DNA of 64,000 nucleotides from Peptacetobacter hominis. Lineage in GTDB: Bacteria > Bacillota > Clostridia > Peptostreptococcales > Peptostreptococcaceae. Every line of letters starts with the position of its first letter. Position 1 is the stretch's first letter. Below the pieces are notes generated by a model. That model was not told where the DNA came from. It saw only the letters and a list, made by a program, of their open reading frames with translations, and did not search any database. Positions 54,305-63,523 of this stretch are shown one piece after another. The stretch covers positions 124,001 through 188,000 of the forward strand of contig NZ_SGJB01000001.1 of assembly GCF_006861675.1 (NCBI RefSeq), read 5' to 3'. The position numbers and the translations under genes are program-made.

Positions 54305-55591
54305 ATGCGTCTTGAATTAGGAAAAATCTTTATAAAAGATGTTCAGTTTGGAGAAAAAACTGAAGTTAAAGATGGTGTTTTATTCGTAAACAAAGAAGAG
54401 ATGCTAAAAGAAATAGGTGGAGATGAGCATATAAAATCTATAGATATAGAATTAGCTCACCCAGGTGAAAGCATAAGAATAACACCTGTTAAAGATGTTA
54501 TCGAGCCAAGAGTTAAGGTAGAAGGTAACGGAGGAGTATTCCCAGGTATCATATCTAAAGTAGATACAGTTGGTGAAGGAAGAACTCATGCATTAAAAGG
54601 TGTTGCTGTAGTAACAACTGGAAAAATAGTTGGTTTCCAGGAAGGTATAGTTGACATGACTGGAGAAGGAGCAAAATACACTCCATTCTCAAAATTAAAC
54701 AACGTTGTTGTTATAGCTGAGCCAGTTGATGGTTTAAGACAGCATGATCACGAAAAAGCAGTAAGAATGATAGGATTCAAAGCTGCTACATATCTTGGAA
54801 AGGTTGCTAAAGACCTTACTCCAGATGAAGTTTCTGTATACGAAACTAAGCCTATATTTGAGCAGGCTGCTGAATATCCAGAACTTCCAAAAGTTGGATA
54901 TGTATACATGTTACAGACTCAGGGACTATTACACGATACATATGTATACGGTGTAGATGCTAAGCAGATAGTTCCAACAATACTTTACCCAACAGAAGTT
55001 CTTGACACTGCAATAGTAAGTGGTAACTGTGTTTCTGCATGTGACAAAAACCCAAGTTACGTACATATGAACAACGGTGTTATAGAAGAGTTATATGCTC
55101 AGCATGGTAAAGAAATAAACTTCATGGGTGTTATAATCACTAATGAAAACGTATATCTTGCTGACAAGGAAAGATCTTCTAACTGGACTTCAAAATTATG
55201 TAAATACCTAGGATTAGACGCTGTTATCGTATCTCAGGAAGGATTCGGTAACCCTGATACAGACCTAATAATGAACTGTAAGAAAATAGAAATGCAGGGA
55301 GTTAAAACTGTTATAGTAACAGATGAATACGCAGGACGTGACGGAGCTTCTCAGTCATTAGCAGATGCTGACGTAAGAGCTAACGCAGTTGTTACAGGAG
55401 GAAACGCAAACCAGGTTGTTGTATTACCTAAACTTGACAAAGTAATAGGACATCTTGAAGTTGTTGATGTAATAGCTGGTGGAGCTGCAGGATCTCTAAG
55501 AGAAGATGGAACTATAGAAGTAGAAATACAGGCAATAACTGGAGCTACAAACGAAACTGGTTTCGGATATTTAACTGCAAAAGGATATTAA
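54305..55591 (+). CDS. grdE: Glycine reductase component B, GrdE precursor subunit
   Basis: A 428-residue proprotein that is cleaved autocatalytically at a Cys near residue 242 (IVSGNCVSACDKNPS) into alpha and beta chains; the beta chain then carries a pyruvoyl group used to bind glycine as a Schiff base. The family start MRLELGKIFIKDVQFG and the RTHALKGVAVVTTG block near 97-110 are clear. With GrdB it forms protein B. AGGAGG precedes ATG 54305. Confidence 0.93.
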   Translation: MRLELGKIFIKDVQFGEKTEVKDGVLFVNKEEMLKEIGGDEHIKSIDIELAHPGESIRITPVKDVIEPRVKVEGNGGVFPGIISKVDTVGEGRTHALKGVAVVTTGKIVGFQEGIVDMTGEGAKYTPFSKLNNVVVIAEPVDGLRQHDHEKAVRMIGFKAATYLGKVAKDLTPDEVSVYETKPIFEQAAEYPELPKVGYVYMLQTQGLLHDTYVYGVDAKQIVPTILYPTEVLDTAIVSGNCVSACDKNPSYVHMNNGVIEELYAQHGKEINFMGVIITNENVYLADKERSSNWTSKLCKYLGLDAVIVSQEGFGNPDTDLIMNCKKIEMQGVKTVIVTDEYAGRDGASQSLADADVRANAVVTGGNANQVVVLPKLDKVIGHLEVVDVIAGGAAGSLREDGTIEVEIQAITGATNETGFGYLTAKGY

Positions 55592-55666
55592 TCCCTAAAA
55601 AAATTATTAAAAAATTAATTACTAACTAAAAATTAAGAATGAAAAAATAAAATCAGGAGGACTATT

Positions 55667-56143
55667 ATGAGCGTACTTGAAAATAAAAAGGTCATGATAA
55701 TAGGCGACCGTGATGGTGTGCCAGGACCTGCAATAGAAGAATGTGTAAAAACAGTTGACAGCGCAGAAGTTATATTCTCATCAACAGAATGTTTCGTCTG
55801 AACAGCTGCTGGGGCTATGGACCTAGAAAATCAGAAGAGAGTTAAAGAAGCTGCTGAAAAATTCGGAGCTGAAAATCTTGTGATATTACTAGGTGCCGCT
55901 GAAGCCGAAGCTGCAGGTCTTGCAGCAGAAACAGTAACAGCAGGAGACCCAACTTTTGCTGGACCTTTAGCAGGTGTAGAATTAGGATTATCTGTATTCC
56001 ACGTAGTGGAAGAAGAAGTTAAAGAGCTATTTGATGAAGAAGTTTACGAAGAGCAGGTAGGAATGATGGAAATGGTTCTTGACGTAGACGAAATAGCTGA
56101 AGAAATGAAATCAATAAGAGACGAGTATTGTAAATATTTATAA
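55667..56143 (+). CDS. grdA: Glycine reductase selenoprotein A
   Basis: A 158-residue selenoprotein. TGA 55799-55801 encodes Sec45 in the canonical motif [16 protein letters not shown]; the remaining frame to TAA 56143 gives the family's usual length. GrdA takes a carboxymethyl group from protein B onto the selenol and hands it to protein C while forming a selenide-sulfide that TrxA reduces. AGGAGG precedes ATG 55667. A GG-containing loop region lies 17-18 bases downstream of the UGA, where a SECIS is expected, but I cannot define its stem with confidence. Confidence 0.97.
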
Positions 56144-56166
56144 AATTTTTTAGGGAGGAAAATGAA

Positions 56167-57474
56167 ATGGCAATAAAAGCAGTTCATTACGTAAACCAGT
56201 TCTTCGCCGGAATAGGTGGAGAAGAAAAAGCTGACACTAAACCACATGTGGCAGAAACTTTACCTCCAATAAGTGCACAGCTTAATGCTAAATTAGGTGA
56301 AGATATAGAAGTTGTTGCTACAGTTGTTTGTGGTGATGGATACTTCAATGAAAATATAGAAGAAGCAAGTGCTGAGTTACTTGAAATGATAAAAGGATTT
56401 AATCCAGAATTATTCATAGCAGGACCAGCATTCAACGCAGGTAGATACGGAGTTGCAGCAGGTACTATAACTAAAGTTGTTAAAGACGCTTTAAATATAC
56501 CTTGCTTAACTGGTATGTACGTTGAAAACCCAGGTGCAGATATGTTCAAAAAAGAAGTTTATATAGTTGAAACAGCAGACTCTGCAGCTGGAATGAGAAA
56601 AGCTCTTCCAAAGATAGCTAAATTAGCTTCTAAACTTGCAAAAGGAGAAGAAATAGGATCTCCAGCAGAAGAAGGATACATGGCTAGAGGAATAAGAGTT
56701 AACTACTTCCATGAAGATAGAGGATCTAAGAGAGCAGTTGATATGCTTATCAAGAAAATAAAAGGTGAGGAATTCGAAACTGAGTATCCAATGCCAGATT
56801 TCGACAGAGTAGATCCAAACCCAGCTGTAAAAGATTTATCTAAAGCTACTATAGCTCTAGTTACTTCTGGTGGTATAGTACCAAAAGGAAACCCTGACAG
56901 AATAGAATCTTCATCAGCTTCTAAATACGGTGAATATTCTATAGCTGGAGTAGAAGATTTAACTGAAGCTACTCATGAAACAGCTCATGGTGGATACGAC
57001 CCAGTATACGCTAATGAAGATGCTGACAGAGTATTACCAGTAGACGTTTTAAGAGATCTTGAAAAAGAAGGCGTTATAGGAAAATTATATGATTACTTCT
57101 ATACAACAGTTGGTAATGGTACTGCTGTTGCAAACGCTAAGAAATTCGCAGCTGAAATAGGTAAGAAATTAAAAGCTGACGGTGTTGACGCAGTTGTACT
57201 TACTTCTACATGAGGTACTTGTACTCGTTGCGGTGCAACAATGGTAAAAGAAATAGAAAGAGCAGGAATACCAGTAGTACACATGTGTACAGTTGTTCCT
57301 ATATCTCTAACAGTTGGAGCTAACAGAATAGTTCCTACAATAGCTATACCTCATCCTCTTGGAAATCCAGCTTTAACTCACGAAGAAGAGAAATCATTAA
57401 GAAGAGGATTAGTTGAAAAAGCATTAAACGCATTAACTGTAGAAGTTGATGGACAGACAGTATTTGAAGACTAA
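56167..57474 (+). CDS. grdB: Glycine reductase component B, selenoprotein GrdB
   Basis: A 435-residue selenoprotein read through TGA 57211-57213 as Sec349 in VVLTSTUGTCTRCGATM, the canonical GrdB context with a nearby CxxC. Homology runs to TAA 57472-57474 (VVPISLTVGANRIVPTIAIPHPLGNP). It is the gamma subunit of protein B, where the selenol attacks the alpha carbon of glycine bound by the pyruvoyl GrdE. AGGGAGG precedes ATG 56167, 23 bases after grdA. Confidence 0.97.
57211..57239 (+). promoter_or_regulatory. SECIS-like hairpin in grdB
   Basis: GTTGC (57227-57231) pairs with GCAAC (57235-57239) around a GGT loop that begins 18 nt after the UGA. The loop and distance fit a bacterial SECIS. 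The same 18-nt distance and GG loop start occur in the rhodanese gene. Confidence 0.7.
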
Positions 57475-57506
57475 TTTTTTAAAAAGCTAATAATAAACTG
57501 ATAAAT

Positions 57507-57541
57507 ATAGATTTCGCGGGCTATATGCCTGCGGAATCTAT
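57507..57541 (+). other. Strong 15-bp hairpin between grdB and grdC
   Basis: ATAGATTTCGCGGGC and GCCTGCGGAATCTAT pair without a gap (two G-U pairs) around TATAT. No T-run follows (AATAATAT), so it is not a typical intrinsic terminator. It may protect the upstream grdEAB transcript end or act as a processing site. Confidence 0.75.
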
Positions 57542-57681
57542 AATAATATATGAAACAAAATGAATTATAACTATATACATAAAAACAATATTAATATGCA
57601 ATAAATTCGAAAATAATTAATTTTATTAATTATAAATAAAATTTTTATCATAAAACAATAAATTTTCGGGGGTGCCTAAAA

Positions 57682-59214
57682 ATGACTTTTCCAGTATTTA
57701 AAAGTGCAGGATACGTATTAGTTCATACACCAGATATGATAGTACAGAATGGTAGTACATGTGTAGTAGAAAGAGCTACAAATCCTGACTCTGAATTCCT
57801 AAAAGAAATAGGAAGCCATATAAGAAGCTATGAGGATGTTGTAAACTATTTACCAAACCAGGTATATATAGGAAACAATAGACCAGAAGAATTAAAAGGT
57901 ATGGCTTTACCTTGGTGTGAAACAAAGGTAGAAGGAACAAGAGAAGGTAAAATGGGCGAAATAATGCCTCAGGATGAGTTCATAGCTCTTATGCAGATAT
58001 GTGACGTATTCGATCTTGTTGAATTATCAGAGGAATTTGTAGCTGAAGTTAAACCTAAAATAGAAGCAAACTACCCTGAACTTGCTCCATTTATGGACAA
58101 AGTTAAAGGATGTGACGTTGAGTCAGGAAAAGCTGATGTTGAAGCTCATAAAGCAGAAGCATTATACAACAATGGAAAATTTGTTGGATATGTAAAAGCA
58201 GCTCATGATGTAGACGTTAACCTTAATGCTCATACTATGTTTGAAAACCTTGTTGTTAAAGCATCAGGTGTTTTAGCAGCTTTACATATGCTTAGACATT
58301 CTGCAGTAGACAGAAAAGAAATAGGATACGTTATAGAATGTTCAGAAGAAGCATGTGGAGATATAAACCAGAGAGGTGGAGGAAACTTCGCTAAATCTAT
58401 AGCTGAAATAGCTGGAATAGAAAATGCTACAGGATCAGATACAAGAGGATTCTGTGCAGGACCTACTCATGCATTAATACATGCAGCTGCACTAGTTAAA
58501 GCAGGTGTTTACAAACATGTAATGGTAGTTGCAGGTGGAGCTACTGCAAAACTTGGTATGAACGCAAAAGACCATGTTAAGAAAGGCCTTCCAGTATTAG
58601 AAGACGTTGTTGGAGGATTTGCAGTTCTTGTATCTGAAAACGACGGAGTAAGCCCAGTAATAAGAACTGACCTTGTAGGTAACCATACAGTTGCTACAGG
58701 TTCAGCACCACAGGCTGTTATGAGCGCTTTAATAAGCGAAGGAATAGATAAAGGTGGATTAAAAATAACTGATATAGATGTATTCTCTGTAGAAATGCAG
58801 AACCCAGATATAACTAAGCCAGCTGGAGCAGGTAACGTACCTGAAGCAAACTACAAAATGATAGGTGCTCTTGCTGTTAAACGTGGAGATCTTGAAAAGA
58901 AAGAACTTAAAAACTTCATAGAAGCTCATGGTCTTCCAGGTTGGGCTCCTACTCAGGGACATATACCATCAGGAGTTCCTTATGTAGGATTCATGATAGA
59001 CGATTTGACTACAGGAGACAAAAACAGAGCTATGATAGTTGGTAAAGGAAGTCTTTTCTTAGGAAGAATGACTAACTTATTCGACGGAGTATCTGTAGTT
59101 GTTGAAAGAAATAATGGTGTTACAGAAGATGCTTCTGGAATATCTAAAGATGAAATCAAGAAAATAATAGCAGAAGCAATGAAAAAAATGGCATTAGATA
59201 TGGTGCAGGAATAG
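57682..59214 (+). CDS. grdC: Glycine reductase component C, beta subunit GrdC
   Basis: A 510-residue subunit of protein C, which together with GrdD releases acetyl phosphate from the carboxymethylselenoether. It is a ketoacyl-synthase-like (FabH-related) protein: ECSEEACGDINQRGGGNFAKSIAEIAG near residue 215-243, GFCAGPTHALIHAAALV near 255 and the late GLPGWAPTQGHIPSGVP near 418. GGGGGTG precedes ATG 57682. The 207-base gap from grdB holds a strong hairpin, so grdCD may differ in abundance from grdAB. Confidence 0.95.
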   Translation: MTFPVFKSAGYVLVHTPDMIVQNGSTCVVERATNPDSEFLKEIGSHIRSYEDVVNYLPNQVYIGNNRPEELKGMALPWCETKVEGTREGKMGEIMPQDEFIALMQICDVFDLVELSEEFVAEVKPKIEANYPELAPFMDKVKGCDVESGKADVEAHKAEALYNNGKFVGYVKAAHDVDVNLNAHTMFENLVVKASGVLAALHMLRHSAVDRKEIGYVIECSEEACGDINQRGGGNFAKSIAEIAGIENATGSDTRGFCAGPTHALIHAAALVKAGVYKHVMVVAGGATAKLGMNAKDHVKKGLPVLEDVVGGFAVLVSENDGVSPVIRTDLVGNHTVATGSAPQAVMSALISEGIDKGGLKITDIDVFSVEMQNPDITKPAGAGNVPEANYKMIGALAVKRGDLEKKELKNFIEAHGLPGWAPTQGHIPSGVPYVGFMIDDLTTGDKNRAMIVGKGSLFLGRMTNLFDGVSVVVERNNGVTEDASGISKDEIKKIIAEAMKKMALDMVQE

Positions 59215-59224
59215 GGGTGAGAAT

Positions 59225-60373
59225 ATGTCATCAAACAAAATAATAGCAGATGTATTCCTAGAAGTAGCTAATGCAATAGAAAGTGGAGAGTTTGGACCAA
59301 AAGTAAAAATAGGTCTTACTACACTTGGAAGTGAGCACGGAGTAGAAAACCTTGTTAAGGGAGCAGAGCTGGCAAAATCAAAATTATTTGATATAGTTCT
59401 TATAGGACCTAAGGTTGATACAGATCTTGAAATAGTAGAAGTTAATGACGAATCTGAAATGCATAAAAAAATGGAAGAACTTCTAGACAGCAAGTATATA
59501 GATGCATGTGTAACTATGCACTACAACTTCCCTATAGGAGTATCTACAGTTGGTAGAGTACTTACTCCAGGTAGAGGAAAAGAAATGATACTTGCAACTA
59601 CAACAGGAACAAGTGCTACAAACAGAATAGAAGCTATGATAAGAAATGCCGTATACGGTATATCTGCTGCTAAATCTATAGGAATAAAAGCTCCTAAAGT
59701 TGGTATATTAAACGTTGACGGAGCAAGACAGGTTGAGAAATACCTAAAAGAACTTCAGTCTAATGGATATGGTATAGAATTTGCCGAGTCTATGAGAGCT
59801 GACGGTGGATGTGTAATGAGAGGTAACGACTTACTAGCAGGAACTCCTGATGTAATGGTTACTGACACATTAACAGGAAACTTATTAATGAAAGTGTTCT
59901 CATCTTTTACAACTGGTGGAGATTTCGAATCTCAGGGATTCGGATACGGACCAGGAGTTGGTGAGGATTATGATAGAAGAATATTCATAGTATCTAGAGC
60001 ATCAGGTTCTCCGGTTGTTGCAAATGCATTAAAATACGCATACGAAGCAGTTCTAGGAAAAGTAAGCGATGTTGCAAGAGAAGAATATTCAAAGGCTAAA
60101 GCTGCAGGAATAGATGCTATATTTGCATCTCTAAATGCTAAGAAAGAAGATAAAGGTGAAGCTGAAGAAGTTAAAATGCCTGACAAGGAAGTTGTAACTC
60201 ATCAGATATCTGGTGTAGATATAATGGAACTTGATGATGCTGTTGAAGCATTATGGAAAAAAGGTATATACGCTGAAAGTGGAATGGGATGTACAGGACC
60301 AATAGTTCTTGTGTCTGAAGCTAAAGGCGAAGAAGCTGCAGCTCATCTAAAAGAAGCTGGATTTTTAGCTTAA
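59225..60373 (+). CDS. grdD: Glycine reductase component C, alpha subunit GrdD
   Basis: A 382-residue subunit of protein C with a phosphotransacetylase/PlsX-like fold. It binds the acetyl thioester and supports its phosphorolysis to acetyl phosphate. Visible blocks are VKIGLTTLGSEHGVE near residue 27, DGGCVMRGNDLLAGTPDVMVTDTLTGNLLMK near 197-227 and GMGCTGPIVLVSEAKGEEAA near the end (Cys of the thioester). AGGGGTGAGA precedes ATG 59225, 10 bases after grdC. Confidence 0.95.
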   Translation: MSSNKIIADVFLEVANAIESGEFGPKVKIGLTTLGSEHGVENLVKGAELAKSKLFDIVLIGPKVDTDLEIVEVNDESEMHKKMEELLDSKYIDACVTMHYNFPIGVSTVGRVLTPGRGKEMILATTTGTSATNRIEAMIRNAVYGISAAKSIGIKAPKVGILNVDGARQVEKYLKELQSNGYGIEFAESMRADGGCVMRGNDLLAGTPDVMVTDTLTGNLLMKVFSSFTTGGDFESQGFGYGPGVGEDYDRRIFIVSRASGSPVVANALKYAYEAVLGKVSDVAREEYSKAKAAGIDAIFASLNAKKEDKGEAEEVKMPDKEVVTHQISGVDIMELDDAVEALWKKGIYAESGMGCTGPIVLVSEAKGEEAAAHLKEAGFLA

Positions 60374-60383
60374 TAGATTGAAG

Positions 60384-60416
60384 AAAAAGCTCTGATTTAT
60401 TTCAGAGCTTTTTTAT
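60384..60416 (+). terminator. Terminator of the glycine reductase operon
   Basis: AAAGCTCTGA pairs with TCAGAGCTTT around a short loop, followed by TTTTATT. Confidence 0.9.
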
Positions 60417-60537
60417 TCTGCAAATATATCAATCATTTTTGCCTATTTGGTTATTATATTTTCATATATACTAAAGGAGATATAGATATTGTTTTTTTAG
60501 AATAAATGTTATGATAAAATAAAAAGGAAGATTTATT

Positions 60538-60990
60538 ATGAAAAATTTGGAATCTACTTTAAAGATAAGTTTTATCATAATAGTTGTATTTATCCTAGGA
60601 TACAATTTTAATAATTATTTCAACTGGTCAACACATACGGATGTTTATGGGATATTGTTTTTCAAACGGTCGTATTGTATACGTTTTGTAGCTTCTGCAT
60701 CTATTGGAGTGTTGTATTACTTATTTGGCAAATATGACAATATTTTTGGCAAATATGACAATATTGTACTTAAAACAAATGACAGTAAAGTAATGAAAAT
60801 AATTACTTCTATATTTTTAGGGATAATAGTACAGTTTATAGGTTTTATTTTAGCGACAGGTATTTTACCAGATTGGATTTCAGAGTTTGATACACCTTAT
60901 GCAAATCATATAAGTGAGCTGATAAATGATCTTATTTTTATTTGCATAGTAATCCCAATCTCGTTATATCATTTTCTGAAGAATAAATAA
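60538..60990 (+). CDS. Membrane protein, unknown, with internal duplication
   Basis: A 150-residue protein with about four hydrophobic segments (8-24, 50-64, 82-105, 128-144). A heptapeptide FGKYDNI is duplicated exactly at residues 63-76 because of a 21-bp tandem repeat. The base composition has fewer of the ATA/AGA codons typical of the neighbours. No family was recognised. GGAAGA precedes ATG 60538. Confidence 0.6.
   Translation: MKNLESTLKISFIIIVVFILGYNFNNYFNWSTHTDVYGILFFKRSYCIRFVASASIGVLYYLFGKYDNIFGKYDNIVLKTNDSKVMKIITSIFLGIIVQFIGFILATGILPDWISEFDTPYANHISELINDLIFICIVIPISLYHFLKNK
60724..60765 (+). repeat. Perfect 21-bp tandem duplication in a coding region
   Basis: TTTGGCAAATATGACAATAT plus T occurs twice in succession with no differences and keeps the frame, which points to recent slippage or a sequence prone to it. 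Confidence 0.95.
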
Positions 60991-61022
60991 TAAATATTTA
61001 TTATTTTTAAATTTAAACAAAC

Positions 61023-61052
61023 AAAAAAGACTGCTATTAAGCAGTCTTTTTA
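61023..61052. terminator. Bidirectional terminator
   Basis: AAAAGACTGC pairs with GCAGTCTTTT around TATTAA, with A- and T-runs for both directions; it lies between the unknown membrane protein gene and guaB. Confidence 0.9.
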
Positions 61053-61060
61053 TTTATATA

Positions 61061-62563
61061 TTATAAGTTTCTATTGTCTTTTAATAATACGTCGTGAGCT
61101 CCACCCTCTACTATTGATGTAGCAGAAACAAGTGTAAGTTTAGCATTTTTCTGTAATTCTTCTATTGTAAGTGCACCACAGTTACACATAGTAGATCTTA
61201 CTTTTGCAAGAGATGCATTTACGTTGTCTTTTAATGAACCTGCGTATGGAACGTAAGAGTCAACACCTTCCTCGAAAGAAAGTTTTTTATCTCCACCAAG
61301 ATCGTATCTCTGCCAGTTTCTAGCTCTTGCAGAACCTTCTCCCCAGTATTCCTTCATGTAGCTTCCGTTTATATTAACTTTGTTTGTTGGAGACTCGTCA
61401 AATCTTGAGAAGTATCTTCCAAGCATAACGAAGTCAGAACCCATTGCAAGTGCAAGTGTTATATGATGATCGTAAACTATACCACCATCTGAACATATTG
61501 GTATATAAACACCAGTTTCTTCAAAGTATTTATCTCTCGCAGCAGCAACTTCTATAACAGATGTAGCCTGTCCTCTACCGATACCTTTCTGTTCTCTTGT
61601 TATACATATAGAACCACCACCGATACCGATTTTTATAAAGTCAGCACCAGCTTCAGCAAGGAATCTGAATCCTTCTTCGTCAACTACGTTACCTGCACCA
61701 ACTTTTACAGTATCGCCATAGTGTTCTCTTATCCAGTCTATAGTAAGTTTCTGCCACTCTGAGAATCCTTCTGAAGAGTCTATACATAATACGTCTACAC
61801 CAGCTTCAACAAGAGCAGGAACTCTTTCTGCGTAGTCTCTAGTGTTTATTCCGGCACCAACTATATATCTTTTTGAATCATCAAGTAATTCAAGAGGGTT
61901 TTCTTTGTGAGAAGAGTAGTCTTTTCTGAATACCATGTACATAAGATGTCCGTCATCGTCAAGTACAGGAAGAGAATTTAATTTATGATCCCAGATTATG
62001 TTGTTTGCTTCTTTTAAAGTAACGTCTTTAGGAGCTGATACTATCTGCTCAAGTGGAGTCATGAAGTCTGCAACTTTTGTGTCAAGAGACATTCTGCTCA
62101 CTCTGTAATCACGGCTTGCAACTATACCTAAAAGTTTTCCGTTAGCAGTTCCATCATCTGTTATAGCAACAGTTGAATGTCCTGTTTTTTCTTTTAATGC
62201 AAGTATATCTTCAAGAGTATTTTCTGGTGTAAGATTTGAATCACTTACAACGAAACCAGCTTTATAAGCTTTAACTCTTGCAACCATAGCAGCCTGATCT
62301 TCTATAGTCTGAGAACCGTATATAAAAGATATACCACCCTCTTTTGCAAGTGCTATAGCCATGTTGTCATCAGAAACTGCCTGCATTATAGCAGAAGTCA
62401 TAGGTATGTTCATTGATAATGGAGATTCCTCTTCTCCTTTTCTGAATTTAACAACTGGTGTTTTTAAACTAACATTTGCCGGGATACACTTAGCTGAAGA
62501 ATATCCTGGAACTAAAAGATACTCACTAAAAGTATGAGATGGTGTTTCAAAATAAAATGCCAT
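61061..62563 (-). CDS. guaB: IMP dehydrogenase, trichomonad-like type
   Basis: A 500-residue enzyme oxidising IMP to XMP with NAD, the committed step to GMP. The catalytic loop is [20 protein letters not shown] near residue 310-330 with the active Cys; CBS domains (about 105-225) include [12 protein letters not shown]; the flap has [16 protein letters not shown] near 405 and the C-terminus [12 protein letters not shown]. By memory this resembles the Tritrichomonas foetus IMPDH far more than standard bacterial GuaB. AAGGAG precedes ATG 62563. A nearby xpt gene on the other strand also serves guanine nucleotide supply. Confidence 0.93.
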   Translation of the reverse strand: MAFYFETPSHTFSEYLLVPGYSSAKCIPANVSLKTPVVKFRKGEEESPLSMNIPMTSAIMQAVSDDNMAIALAKEGGISFIYGSQTIEDQAAMVARVKAYKAGFVVSDSNLTPENTLEDILALKEKTGHSTVAITDDGTANGKLLGIVASRDYRVSRMSLDTKVADFMTPLEQIVSAPKDVTLKEANNIIWDHKLNSLPVLDDDGHLMYMVFRKDYSSHKENPLELLDDSKRYIVGAGINTRDYAERVPALVEAGVDVLCIDSSEGFSEWQKLTIDWIREHYGDTVKVGAGNVVDEEGFRFLAEAGADFIKIGIGGGSICITREQKGIGRGQATSVIEVAAARDKYFEETGVYIPICSDGGIVYDHHITLALAMGSDFVMLGRYFSRFDESPTNKVNINGSYMKEYWGEGSARARNWQRYDLGGDKKLSFEEGVDSYVPYAGSLKDNVNASLAKVRSTMCNCGALTIEELQKNAKLTLVSATSIVEGGAHDVLLKDNRNL

Positions 62564-62613
62564 TTCTTAAGTCACTCCTTAAATATATATTTATTTTTTT
62601 ATTTTATAAAAGT

Positions 62614-62656
62614 CAAAAAAAGACACCTGTAAGGGTATTGCCAAACGTGTATCTTT
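62614..62656 (-). promoter_or_regulatory. Terminator-like hairpin in the guaB leader
   Basis: On the minus strand AAAGA-CAC and GTGTCTTT pair with a two-base bulge, around a loop of about 20 bases, followed by a T-run. It starts about 30 bases from the likely transcript start, so it could act as an attenuator. No known purine riboswitch core is present. Confidence 0.5.
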
Positions 62657-62691
62657 AAAATAAGTCAAATAAGATAATAATTATTTTTTAA

Positions 62692-62720
62692 ATTTTAACA
62701 TTAATTTGGTAAATAGTCAA
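62692..62720 (-). promoter_or_regulatory. Promoter of guaB
   Basis: On the minus strand TTGACT (62720-62715), 17-base spacer, TAAAAT (62697-62692). The rest of 62564-62866 is AT-rich and must also hold the divergent xpt promoter, which I could not place with confidence. Confidence 0.7.
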
Positions 62721-62866
62721 TATTTATACGGGGATTTGTGGGAAATAATATATAAATTTTCCTAACTATAAAAATATTTATACTTATTGAAGAATATTTT
62801 AGGATAATATATAATTTAATGTATATAATATAACAATGAATTTTTATTTTTTCGGAGGTGTACTGA

Positions 62867-63445
62867 ATGGAACTGTTAAAAAAGAAAATACTTGATGAAG
62901 GTGCAGCAAAGGGAAGTGATATAATCCAGGTTGGATCATTTCTTAATCATCAGCTTGATATAGACCTTCTTAATGAAATAGGAAAGGAATTTGCTGAGAG
63001 ATTCAAAGATGTAGGTAAAATAGATAAGATACTTACAATTGAGTCTTCAGGTATAGCGATAGCATCTATTGCTTCTCAGTATTTTGGAAATGTACCTGTT
63101 GTATTTGCAAAAAAAGTGATGTCAAGTAATATGGATACAGATGTATATGAAACAACAGTATATTCTTATACAAAAGGTATAGAATACTCTGTTAGAGTAA
63201 ATAAAAAATATATAAATAAAGGTGAGAAAGTTATAGTTATAGATGATTTCCTTGCAAAAGGTGGAGCCGTAATGGGACTGAAGGATATAGTTGATCAGGC
63301 AGAAGCGGAACTTATGGGTGTTGGTATAGTAATAGCGAAAGCATATCAGGAAGGTAAACCAATACTTGAAGCAAATAATATAAGAGTAGAGACACTTGTT
63401 TCTGTTGAAGCTATAAATGATGGTGTTATAACTTTTAGTGAATAA
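62867..63445 (+). CDS. xpt: Xanthine phosphoribosyltransferase
   Basis: A 192-residue purine salvage enzyme turning xanthine and PRPP into XMP. It opens MELLKKKILDEGAAKGSDIIQVGSFLNHQ-type, with IESSGIAIASIASQYFG near residue 58 and the PRPP loop VIVIDDFLAKGGAVMGLKDI near 122-142. Length and motifs are standard. GGAGGTG precedes ATG 62867. No guanine riboswitch is seen upstream, although it is common for this gene. Confidence 0.95.
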   Translation: MELLKKKILDEGAAKGSDIIQVGSFLNHQLDIDLLNEIGKEFAERFKDVGKIDKILTIESSGIAIASIASQYFGNVPVVFAKKVMSSNMDTDVYETTVYSYTKGIEYSVRVNKKYINKGEKVIVIDDFLAKGGAVMGLKDIVDQAEAELMGVGIVIAKAYQEGKPILEANNIRVETLVSVEAINDGVITFSE

Positions 63446-63458
63446 TAATATTATTAAT

Positions 63459-63490
63459 AAAAGGGAATCAGAAATCTGATTCTCTTTTAT
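63459..63490 (+). terminator. Terminator after xpt
   Basis: AAAAGGGAATCAGA pairs with TCTGATTCTCTTTT around AA, with one mismatch; the T-rich right arm and TATTTG act as the tail. Confidence 0.85.
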
Positions 63491-63523
63491 TTGACTTATA
63501 AATCTTTGGAAAGGGTTTTTTTG

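Noticed and set aside
56167-57213. GrdB read as two separate genes split at the TGA
   Set aside because: The TGA sits in the known STUGTCTRCG context and the downstream part is the normal C-terminus of GrdB.
57507-57541. Intrinsic terminator between grdB and grdC
   Set aside because: The stem is strong but no T-run follows, and grdCD are needed for the same reaction.
62564-62866. Guanine riboswitch upstream of xpt or guaB
   Set aside because: No purine aptamer core was found on either strand; only a bulged hairpin in the guaB leader.
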